The notes under the pieces: model-generated
Told to the model about the DNA's origin: nothing
Seen by the model: only the letters and a program-made list of their open reading frames with translations
Database searches by the model: none
Part shown: piece by piece, positions 18,112-25,427 of the stretch
How positions within the stretch are numbered: position 1 is the first letter of the stretch
Layout of the letters: every line of letters begins with the position of its first letter
Origin: an uncultured Planctomycetaceae bacterium
GTDB lineage: Bacteria > Planctomycetota > Planctomycetia > Pirellulales > Pirellulaceae
Direction: 5' to 3'
Assembly (NCBI GenBank): GCA_903863885.1
Contig: CAIPEB010000684.1
Span: 1 to 56,238 of the forward strand
DNA length: 56,238 bases
Translations under genes and position numbers: made by a program

Positions 18112-18711
18112 ATGGCCTACCTTTGGAGAATTGCGACTCCGATGGAGTGTGACGTTCGGTGCAGTCACTGCGGCGAGGCGATCATCGGTTGTGTGAACCG
18201 CTGTTGGCGATGTGGCCAGAGCCTCCCCGCCATGTCGGATTGCTGGCCCTCTCCGCCAGTCCGCCGACTCGACGTGAATCACACCACGGCGCTGCTGGCC
18301 GATGTGATCGAAACGACCGAAATCCCTCGCATGGAAAATGCGCGAATCCCTCTGTATGGTGGTTTTTCGGCTGGGAGAATGAGGGGAATTTCGGTCGCGA
18401 TCCGGTCTCGAGCGGTCGGTTCGCCGGCCTCCCGTGCACTGGTTGCCGCCAGTGCTTCCAACGTGCTGGGGCTGCTGGCTTTGCTTGTTTCACTTCAGTT
18501 TCCAGGCGTCGCGGCGGCGATTGCCGGTTTGGGCGTGGCGGTTGGCTACCTGGGGCTTGGGGCAAGGCGATCGGAGACCGCCATTCTGGGGCTGGTTTTC
18601 AGTTGCGCTGCACTGCTGCTGTCGGGTTTCTTTCTTGCCGTTGCTGCCTATGTGCACGTCAACGGCATGAATCCATGGGACCCGTATATTTCTCAGCCGT
18701 TCGGTCCCTGA
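18112..18711 (+). CDS. Zinc-ribbon membrane protein, DUF4190-like
   Basis: About 199 residues from ATG 18112; ATG 18142 (MECDVRC) is an equally plausible start and GTG 18100 is possible, none with a good Shine-Dalgarno. An N-terminal zinc ribbon CSHC-x9-CWRC is followed by a variable linker. Two hydrophobic segments (ASNVLGLLALLVSLQF...AVGYLGLG and AILGLVFSCAALLLSGFFLAV) separated by the basic GARRSE complete it, the arrangement of DUF4190-type proteins. Function is unknown; it is likely an inner-membrane protein with the ribbon in the cytoplasm. It lies 70-100 nt after glcF on the same strand. Confidence 0.7.
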   Translation: MAYLWRIATPMECDVRCSHCGEAIIGCVNRCWRCGQSLPAMSDCWPSPPVRRLDVNHTTALLADVIETTEIPRMENARIPLYGGFSAGRMRGISVAIRSRAVGSPASRALVAASASNVLGLLALLVSLQFPGVAAAIAGLGVAVGYLGLGARRSETAILGLVFSCAALLLSGFFLAVAAYVHVNGMNPWDPYISQPFGP

Positions 18712-18886
18712 GTCGGTGATCGGACTGTCGGGTGGGGACTGGTTCTTGAGTTGGCGTATCGAGCATAAACGCTGCAAGCGGCATCTTTATTTTGCCTCCG
18801 CCTCTGCTTATATTCATTAGATTGCGTAGAGCGCAAAGTCCTCCCAGACATCGGGAACTAACAGATTGACGTGAGACAGGAGCCTT

Positions 18887-19822
18887 ATGATGAACACCAT
18901 GCGACGTTGGACTCCCGGACTGATCGGCCTGGCTGTGGGCATCTTGATTTTTGCCGCTTCGCAGCCGACGGCCGAGGCCTGCTGGCGCTGTGGCAAGCCC
19001 AGCTGTCGGACGTATCAGACGGTTGAGAAGACCGTGTACGTGCCGACGATGGTGCCCGAGACGCGAATCGTCACGTGCACGGAATACTGCCGCGAAGTGC
19101 AGCAGCGCCAGGTGACCGTTGCCCGGTGCGTTCCTGAAGTGCGTCAGGTTCGGCAGCAATACGTGGTAATGGTGCCGCAAGTTCGCGAGCGAGAGCGAGT
19201 GACGACGGTCATGGTTCCGACGATGCGCGAAGTTGAGCAGACCTACATGGTGTGTGTGCCCGAGCAGGTTGTGCGTGAGGGAACTCGCACGGTTTGCAGG
19301 CCCGTCATGGTTGAAGAAACCCGGACTGTCTGCCGCGACATGGGCCACTGGGAGCAGTGCACCGTCGAGCGTCCGGTGTATCGCGTGGGTTGTTTTGGTC
19401 GGCCCCGCTGTGGTGAATGCCCGCAGTCGGTCTGCTGCACGCGACGCGTGTGGGTTCCCAATCTGGTCCAGGAACAGGTGCCCGTGAAGGTCTGCAAGTA
19501 CGAAATGGTCCAGGAGCCGTGCCAGTATACGACGACCGTTTATCGGCAGGAAAAACGCGTGCGTACCGTGCAGGTTTGCCAGTACGTTCCGCAGGAGCGT
19601 CGCTGCATGGTTCGCGAAGTGGTCTGTGTGCCGGAGCGCCGGGAGCGGGTCTGCAACGTCACAACGATGAAACGCGAGCTGCAGACCATCACGCAGAACT
19701 GCGTGGTGATGGTTCCCCATCAGGTCCAGCGGGAGATCCAGGTAACGACCTGCAAGATGGTCCCGAAGCAGATTTGCTGCCGGGTTCCCGTCAGCTGCTG
19801 TGATGCGCCGTCCGGCAAGTAG
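18887..19822 (+). CDS. Exported Cys/Arg-rich repeat protein, YTV-family-like
   Basis: 311 residues with a signal peptide (LIGLAVGILIFAASQPTAEA) and a body made of degenerate Val/Arg/Glu/Cys units such as VYVPTMVPETRIVTC, YVVMVPQVRERERV, VMVPTMREVEQTYMVCVPEQ and VCQYVPQERRCMVREVVCVPE. About 27 cysteines are spread along the chain, with a CGECPQSVCC knot in the middle and ICCRVPVSCC near the end. The composition matches the planctomycete YTV repeat proteins, some of which are thought to be disulfide-linked cell-surface components. ATGATG gives two possible starts (18887, 18890); AGGAG at 18878-18882 fits the second slightly better. Surface location and crosslinking are inference. It has its own terminator. 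Confidence 0.78.
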   Translation: MMNTMRRWTPGLIGLAVGILIFAASQPTAEACWRCGKPSCRTYQTVEKTVYVPTMVPETRIVTCTEYCREVQQRQVTVARCVPEVRQVRQQYVVMVPQVRERERVTTVMVPTMREVEQTYMVCVPEQVVREGTRTVCRPVMVEETRTVCRDMGHWEQCTVERPVYRVGCFGRPRCGECPQSVCCTRRVWVPNLVQEQVPVKVCKYEMVQEPCQYTTTVYRQEKRVRTVQVCQYVPQERRCMVREVVCVPERRERVCNVTTMKRELQTITQNCVVMVPHQVQREIQVTTCKMVPKQICCRVPVSCCDAPSGK

Positions 19823-19850
19823 TCAATTTCGGACAGGCGGTATGTGAAAG

Positions 19851-19884
19851 GGGGCCGGTTCGCCCGATGCGGACTGGCCTTTTT
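19851..19884 (+). terminator. Terminator of the YTV-like gene
   Basis: GGCCGGT (19853-19859) pairs with ACTGGCC (19873-19879) with one G-U pair, extended by GG/TT wobbles, followed by five T (19880-19884). It begins about 30 bases after the stop at 19822 and faces the convergent DUF763 gene. Confidence 0.75.
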
Positions 19885-20028
19885 CGCGCGCGTCGTTGTT
19901 CCCGACGACCGGATCCGAGCCGAACGGCAGCGTCGAGTTCCATGTGCCGCCCGAATTGGGCCGACATCGCGGACGTACTGGAGGGAGCATCCGGCTCCGC
20001 GCATCGGACGAGGTTCCGGCAAGAGAAT

Positions 20029-21204
20029 TCAGAGGTTCGGCGAACTGCGTTCCCAACGTGAGAGCCGCTCGAGAGCTTCCATGCGTTCGTGATCGCCGAG
20101 TTTCGCTCGACGCACCGATTCGTGGAGGATCGAGATATTGCGGTCGTATGTGGAGCGATCAAGGGGAAAAGGGGTGCCATCCTTGCCGCCGTGTGCGTGA
20201 GCATAGTCGGCCCATTGGCGTTGCCTTGTTGAACCGCCGGGGACTGTTCGCGAACCGACTGCCGGATCCCGTTGCGAAACAGGGGCCTTGAATATGATTT
20301 CGGCCAGCAGTGCGAGGCTTCGCACCGTGGCCGGGCCGACGCCCGCGATGCCGAGCAGCGTTGCAAAGTCTGCAGGGTGCTGTTCGTAGACGGTCGTCAC
20401 GATCTTGCGCAGACGCGGCACATTGACGTCCAGGTCGAGCAGGGGGTGGCGTCGCGGTGCGAACAGCGTCGGGCCTTCGGTTGCTTTCTGCAACTCGTGC
20501 AGCAGCCAATCGGGCCGCTCGCGCACGAGGTCCACACTTGCGCGGCGGCTGGGGGCCGCCTCCTGGGCGACCATGTTCAAGAGGGTCAGCTGGCGCGTCT
20601 GAGGAATGGAGGTCTGAGTCGAAAGGTCCTGGATGGCCGCGTGCGGTTCGCAGACAAAGTCTTTCACGTGTTCACCGAGCCAGTGGTAGCGTCGGGCCCA
20701 GGGGCCTTCGGCCTGCATGCCCTGCTGGACTACGCACCATGCGCCCTTTGCCGTGAAGAAAAAAGCGTGGTGATACAGGTCATAGCCGTCCTGGACAGCG
20801 GCCGAGTCAACCTTTGCGCTCATTCGCGAGGCGTGGACCAGATCGTCGCCGCCCGAAATGGAGAGCCGGTCGGCGGCGGTGACGATTTCCTGCGGAGTCT
20901 TGCGGCTTGCGGCTCCTTTGCCGCCGGCGACGAAAATGCCCAGGTCGTTTCCGTGCTTCTTTGCCGCCTCCTTCAACGCGCCGCACGTCACGGTGGTCAG
21001 GCCTGAACTGTGCCAGTCGAAGCCCAGGATGCAGCCGAATGCCTGGAACCACCAGGGGTCAGCCAGGCGGCGGATCATCTCTCCCGGGCCGAATTCCTCG
21101 ACGATGGCCATCGTGATCGCTCCGGCCATTTGCGTCATGCGGCGAAACAGCCAGGCGGGGGCCTTTCCCGAGTGCAGCGGCAATTGTGCAATCCGTCGCT
21201 TCAT
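20029..21204 (-). CDS. DUF763 domain-containing protein
   Basis: 391 residues from ATG 21204 (MKRRIAQLPLHSGKAP); an ATG six codons upstream would overlap the predicted -10 box. The N-terminus matches DUF763 (LPLHSGKAPAWLFRRM, then DPWWFQAFGCILGFDWHSSGLTT). A helix-hairpin-helix-like stretch FATLLGIAGVGPATVRSLALLAEIIF occurs around residue 270, suggesting nucleic-acid contact. The family is common in archaea and thermophiles, sporadic in bacteria, and has no established function; a link to DNA or RNA processing is inference from the HhH-like segment. No Shine-Dalgarno is visible and the promoter suggests a leaderless mRNA. Confidence 0.85.
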   Translation of the reverse strand: MKRRIAQLPLHSGKAPAWLFRRMTQMAGAITMAIVEEFGPGEMIRRLADPWWFQAFGCILGFDWHSSGLTTVTCGALKEAAKKHGNDLGIFVAGGKGAASRKTPQEIVTAADRLSISGGDDLVHASRMSAKVDSAAVQDGYDLYHHAFFFTAKGAWCVVQQGMQAEGPWARRYHWLGEHVKDFVCEPHAAIQDLSTQTSIPQTRQLTLLNMVAQEAAPSRRASVDLVRERPDWLLHELQKATEGPTLFAPRRHPLLDLDVNVPRLRKIVTTVYEQHPADFATLLGIAGVGPATVRSLALLAEIIFKAPVSQRDPAVGSRTVPGGSTRQRQWADYAHAHGGKDGTPFPLDRSTYDRNISILHESVRRAKLGDHERMEALERLSRWERSSPNL

Positions 21205-21211
21205 GGGACGG

Positions 21212-21217
21212 ATTATA
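21212..21217 (-). promoter_or_regulatory. -10 box of the DUF763 gene, possibly leaderless
   Basis: On the minus strand TATAAT (21217 to 21212) is followed by seven bases and then the ATG at 21204, placing the expected transcription start on the A of the start codon. The -35 region is weak (TGTTTC, 17-bp spacer). Confidence 0.4.
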
Positions 21218-21315
21218 ACCACACGGACACGTTCGAAACACGCGGCAGCGAAAGTCTGGCGTGTCTTGGAAAACTCGGGGGCTCCCAGCGCGTGGTCCGT
21301 GCTTTCTGCAAGACG

Positions 21316-21321
21316 TATAAT
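21316..21321 (+). promoter_or_regulatory. -10 box of the Memo-AMMECR1 gene
   Basis: Perfect TATAAT at 21316-21321, 55 bases before the ATG at 21377, in the divergent intergenic region; no strong -35 hexamer is seen at 16-18 bp. Confidence 0.35.
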
Positions 21322-21376
21322 CGTGTCGTGAGGCCGAATCGAACGATCCGCGGAACAACCGGCTGGCGGGTGCGGA

Positions 21377-22873
21377 ATGGACGAGACTCAAGAACGAACG
21401 GCTCGAACGCAGACTCGTCGCGTGCACCATTCGACGCTGGCCGGCGCCTGGTATGCGTCGGAGCGGAACCGACTTGCACGCGAGATCGAGGCCCATCTTC
21501 GCTCGGTTCCGGAACGGCAAGTCGACAATCTCTGCGCGCTCATTCTGCCGCATGCCGGTTATCAATGGTCGGGGCCCACGGCAGCGCACGGAATCCGGCT
21601 ATTGCGGCGAGACGCCTTCGATCGCGTGATCGTCATGGGGCCGTCGCATCGCGTGCCGTTGGAAAACCAGGCCAGTCTGCCTGAGGAAACGCACTTTGCC
21701 AATCCGCTCGGCGAACTGGCGCTGGATGTCGATTTCATCGAGAGTCTGCGGCGGCACGCGGTATTCGCGGGGGATTCGGGCGCACATGCCGAGGAACACA
21801 GCGTGCAGATCGAGTTGCCGTTGCTGCAGCAATCGCTGGGCGATTTCCGGCTGGTTCCGATCGTGGTGGGGCAATTGAACGCGGATAGCGTCACTCGGAT
21901 GGCCGAGATTCTCCGCCCGATGCTCGATGAGCGAACGCTGGTCGTTGTCAGCAGCGACTTCACGCACTACGGGCGGAGGTTCGGCTACGTTCCCTTCGAG
22001 GACAACATCCAGGAGAACGTCCGGAGACTGGATGACGGAGCTTTGGGCTTGATTCTCGCGAAGGACGCCCGGGGATTTCTCGAATATGTTCGCCGCACGC
22101 AGGCCACCATTTGCGGACGATACCCGATTGGCATTCTGCTGTCGATGCTGCCCGGGGACGCACAGGCCCATCTGTTGAATTACGACACTTCAGCGCGGAT
22201 CAGCGGCGACTGGTCGAATTCGGTGAGTTACGCGGCGCTTGCATTCACGGGCAGGTGGTCCGGAGCGCGCGGCGGTTCGACGCGGGTCGAGAACTCTGCC
22301 GCGGACGAAGCGCCGAGCAGGGGCGAAGAGGGGGCAATGCTGCTCAGGCTGGCTCGCGAAGCGATGGAGTTCGGCGTGCGGGAGGGCCGCGTGCCGCAAC
22401 CGGATGAACTTGCCACGCGAGTACATCCTGCCTGGGAGGCCAGCGCGGGGGCATTCGTTACGCTGCGGCAGCATGGCCGATTGAGGGGCTGCATCGGGGA
22501 AATCTATCCGACCCGGCCGCTCAGCCAGGCGGTGATTCATCAGGCCGTCAATTCCGCTCTGAATGATCGGCGATTTGCTCCGGTGACGGCGGGCGAGTTG
22601 GACGAACTGGCGCTGGAGGTTTCGGTGTTGACTCCTCCGCGTCAGGTGAGTTCAGCCGATGACATCGTGCTGGGCAAGCATGGAATCATTCTGCGCAAGG
22701 GATCGAAATCGTCCGTATTTCTTCCTAAGGTCGCCATCGAACAGAAGTGGACCCGAGATGAAACGCTGACGCATCTGGCGCTGAAAGCCGGATTGCCCGC
22801 CGATGCGTGGCGCGAAGGGGCCGTGTTTGAGGTGTTTGAAGCGATTGTATTTGAAGAACGCGACCGGTCGTGA
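21377..22873 (+). CDS. Fused AmmeMemoRadiSam proteins B and A (Memo + AMMECR1)
   Basis: 498 residues. Residues about 15-290 are a Memo-like domain with the expected metal-site residues in HAGY (H59), GPSH (H91), EEHSVQIE (H141) and ICGRYP (C246). After a short linker, residues about 318-495 are an AMMECR1 domain with the invariant LRGCIGE (near 369-375). In many prokaryotes these are separate genes (amrB, amrA) beside a radical SAM gene (amrS); here A and B are one chain and no radical SAM gene is in the window. The biochemical function is not settled; Memo is related to extradiol-dioxygenase folds. A methyltransferase gene starts 30 nt downstream. Confidence 0.93.
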   Translation: MDETQERTARTQTRRVHHSTLAGAWYASERNRLAREIEAHLRSVPERQVDNLCALILPHAGYQWSGPTAAHGIRLLRRDAFDRVIVMGPSHRVPLENQASLPEETHFANPLGELALDVDFIESLRRHAVFAGDSGAHAEEHSVQIELPLLQQSLGDFRLVPIVVGQLNADSVTRMAEILRPMLDERTLVVVSSDFTHYGRRFGYVPFEDNIQENVRRLDDGALGLILAKDARGFLEYVRRTQATICGRYPIGILLSMLPGDAQAHLLNYDTSARISGDWSNSVSYAALAFTGRWSGARGGSTRVENSAADEAPSRGEEGAMLLRLAREAMEFGVREGRVPQPDELATRVHPAWEASAGAFVTLRQHGRLRGCIGEIYPTRPLSQAVIHQAVNSALNDRRFAPVTAGELDELALEVSVLTPPRQVSSADDIVLGKHGIILRKGSKSSVFLPKVAIEQKWTRDETLTHLALKAGLPADAWREGAVFEVFEAIVFEERDRS

Positions 22874-22903
22874 CATAAAGTGCGACAAGAGAGGTGATTC
22901 GAC

Positions 22904-23896
22904 ATGCGATGGAAGAGCGGTGAGGATATTCTCGAGGCAGTTCGCGGATTTCAGTTGCCATGTGTGATCATTGCCGCGGCCGACCTGGATTTTTTCAATG
23001 CGTTGTCCAACGGACCGCTGGCTGCCGATGCGCTTGCCGCAAGGACCTCCTGTGACGTGCGAGGCGCGACGGTGCTGGCCGACGCGCTGGCTGCTGCCGG
23101 GATTCTCGTCAAGAACAACGATGCGTATTCGCTGCCGCCGGACCTGAGACAGTACCTGGTGGATGAATCACCGCGAAGTGTGGCCGCGATGATTCGCCAT
23201 CAGGGGACTTGTCTGCGGCGATGGGCCCGCGCCGAGTGGGTCGTCCAGGGAGGGGAGCGTGAAGACCTTCCTCCCAGCGTGCGCGGACGCTCGGCCGACT
23301 ACGCGGCTTTCATCGAAGCGATGAACGTTGTGTCCGGCGCCGTCGCCGGTCCGCTGGTGAACGAGATCAACCCGGGTGATTTTCGCTGCGTGCTGGATGT
23401 GGGCGGCGCGTCGGGAACGTGGACGATTGCCTGGTTGAAGTGCAATCCGTCGGCGCGCGCCATCCTGTTCGACCTTCCGGAGGTCATGGAGCAGGCCCGT
23501 TGCCGTCTCCGCGAGGAGGGCTTTGCCGATCGAGTGACTCTGGCAGCGGGCGACTTTGAACGGGACGCGTTTCCCAAGGGAGCGGATCTGGCATGGATCA
23601 GCGCCATCATCCACCAGAACTCGCGCGAACAGAACGTGGCACTCTACCGGCGCGTTGCCGAGTCGCTTGAACCGGGCGGTCGGGTTCTGATCCGCGATAT
23701 TGTGATGGAGGAATCGCGGATCGCGCCGCCGCCGGGCGCTTTCTTCGCTGTGAATATGCTCGTCGGCACTCCGCGGGGCGGGACCTACACGCTCAGCGAA
23801 ATCCGGGAAGATCTCGAAGCTGCGGGATTCGGCGACGTTCGCCTGGTGCGACGCGATGAGGGCATGCACTCGGTGGTCGCCGCGCAGAAACGATAG
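22904..23896 (+). CDS. SAM-dependent O-methyltransferase-like protein
   Basis: 330 residues. An N-terminal helical/winged dimerisation domain (FFNALSNGPLAADALAARTSCDVRGATVLADALAAAGIL) is followed by a class I Rossmann methyltransferase domain with the SAM loop VLDVGGASGTWT (residues about 164-175), the acidic LFDLPEVM and a catalytic-region SAIIHQNSREQ where plant/bacterial O-methyltransferases often have LHDW. Layout and length fit the acetylserotonin/hydroxyindole O-methyltransferase superfamily (methyltransf_2). Substrate unknown. AGAGAGG precedes the ATG. The 30-nt distance from the Memo-AMMECR1 gene suggests one operon, so the substrate may belong to the same unknown pathway. Confidence 0.83.
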   Translation: MRWKSGEDILEAVRGFQLPCVIIAAADLDFFNALSNGPLAADALAARTSCDVRGATVLADALAAAGILVKNNDAYSLPPDLRQYLVDESPRSVAAMIRHQGTCLRRWARAEWVVQGGEREDLPPSVRGRSADYAAFIEAMNVVSGAVAGPLVNEINPGDFRCVLDVGGASGTWTIAWLKCNPSARAILFDLPEVMEQARCRLREEGFADRVTLAAGDFERDAFPKGADLAWISAIIHQNSREQNVALYRRVAESLEPGGRVLIRDIVMEESRIAPPPGAFFAVNMLVGTPRGGTYTLSEIREDLEAAGFGDVRLVRRDEGMHSVVAAQKR

Positions 23897-23988
23897 CGTC
23901 CGACCTCAAGCATGGGGACGTCCGCAGAGCAGTCCGCCTCGCTTCTGTAACGTTCGAGTTCGCCCTGCTTCGCGAGCACACCCGGCGA

Positions 23989-25419
23989 TCACGCCAGGAT
24001 GTCGCGCACCAGATTGCCGTGCACGTCGGTCAGGCGATAGTCGCGGCCCTGAAATCTGAAAGTCAGCCGGAGGTGGTCGAACCCCAGTTGGTTGAGCAGC
24101 GTTGCGTTCAGGTCGTGTACGTGGACGGGATTCTCGACGGCGTTGAAGCCGAGTTCGTCGGTAACGCCGTATACGAAACCCGGCTTGACTCCTCCGCCGG
24201 CCAGCCAGACGGTGTAGCAGCGATTGTGGTGGTCGCGGCCGTCGTTGCCGCCCTGAACCATCGGCGTTCGTCCGAACTCACCGCCCCAGATCACCAGCGT
24301 GTCGGCGAGCATGCCTCGCTGTTTAAGGTCGCGCACCAGCGCGGCGCTGGCCTGGTCCGTATCGATGGCGTTCTGCTTCACGCCGGCCGCCAGATTCGAA
24401 TGCTGGTCCCACGCTTCGTGGAACAACTGCACGAAACGCACTCCGCGTTCGGCGAGACGTCGGGCGAGGAGGCAATTACGGGCGAAAGTTCCTTCGTTCG
24501 GGTCCTTGATGCCGTAGCTCTCGAGCACGGTCTTCGGCTCGCTGGCCAGATTCATCAGTTCGGGCGCGCTGGTCTGCAGGCGGTATGCCATCTCGTAGCT
24601 CTGGATCCTCGCGGCGATTTCCGGGTCGCCCGCTTTTTCCAGATGCCGCTCGTTCAGGCGTTGCAGCGTGTCCAGCGAAGCCCGCTGTGTTTCGGAGTCG
24701 ATCCCCCGCGGGTTGGAAAGATACAGCACCGGATCACCGGCGCTCCGCAGCGGCGTGCCGGCGTACATCGTGGGCAAGAAACCGCAGCCGTAATTGCTCG
24801 CTCCGCCGCTGGTCCCTTTGGCACTGGTCAGCACGACAAAGCCCGGCAGATCCTCGGATTCGCTTCCCAGTCCGTAAAGCGTCCAGGCACCGAAACTGGG
24901 ACGCCCGAACTGTTGGGAACCGGTGTTCATCAGGATCTGGGCGGGCGCGTGATTGACGGCATCGGTCTGCATCGAGCGGATCAGGCAGATATCGTCCGCA
25001 ATTCCCGCGGTGTGAGGCAGGAGTTCGCTCAGTTCCATGCCGCATTGGCCGTGCTTGGCGAATTTGTACTTCGGGCCCAGCAGCGCTGAATTCGGGTTGA
25101 TGAACGCGGCCCGATATCCCTTGAGCAATTCAGCCGGCGGCAGTTGGCCGTCGCGTTTGGCGAGTTCCGGCTTGTTGTCGAACAACTCGAGCTGGCTCGG
25201 CGCCCCCGCCTGGAAGATGTAGATCACCCGCTTGGCCTTGGCGGGAAAATGCGGCGCTCTCGCGGCCAGGGGATTCTTGGCGCGCACTTCGGCGCCGGCC
25301 TCCCGCATGGCCAGAAAATTGGCGGCGATGCCCGCCAGCCCGATCCCGCATTCCTGCAGGAACCAGCGTCGTGTGATGTTTCGCGCAACAGCGGAACGCA
25401 GGGAATGGGAGGACTTCAT
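23989..25419 (-). CDS. DUF1501 domain-containing protein (Tat substrate)
   Basis: 476 residues from ATG 25419, chosen because MKSSHSLRSAVARNITRRWFLQECGIGLAG is a Tat-type leader; the upstream in-frame ATG lies inside the partner gene. The body is DUF1501, an alkaline-phosphatase/sulfatase-like fold protein: VIYIFQAGAPSQLELFDNKPEL, then SMQTDAVNHAPAQILMNTGSQ, and WGGEFGRTPMVQGGNDGRDHHNRC near the C-terminus. The family is very abundant in Planctomycetes and normally adjoins a PSD1/cytochrome-domain gene, as here (8-nt gap, same operon). Its enzymatic activity is not established; an extracytoplasmic role in glycan or sulfated-polymer use is often proposed. Confidence 0.93.
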   Translation of the reverse strand: MKSSHSLRSAVARNITRRWFLQECGIGLAGIAANFLAMREAGAEVRAKNPLAARAPHFPAKAKRVIYIFQAGAPSQLELFDNKPELAKRDGQLPPAELLKGYRAAFINPNSALLGPKYKFAKHGQCGMELSELLPHTAGIADDICLIRSMQTDAVNHAPAQILMNTGSQQFGRPSFGAWTLYGLGSESEDLPGFVVLTSAKGTSGGASNYGCGFLPTMYAGTPLRSAGDPVLYLSNPRGIDSETQRASLDTLQRLNERHLEKAGDPEIAARIQSYEMAYRLQTSAPELMNLASEPKTVLESYGIKDPNEGTFARNCLLARRLAERGVRFVQLFHEAWDQHSNLAAGVKQNAIDTDQASAALVRDLKQRGMLADTLVIWGGEFGRTPMVQGGNDGRDHHNRCYTVWLAGGGVKPGFVYGVTDELGFNAVENPVHVHDLNATLLNQLGFDHLRLTFRFQGRDYRLTDVHGNLVRDILA

Positions 25420-25427
25420 GAGAACAC

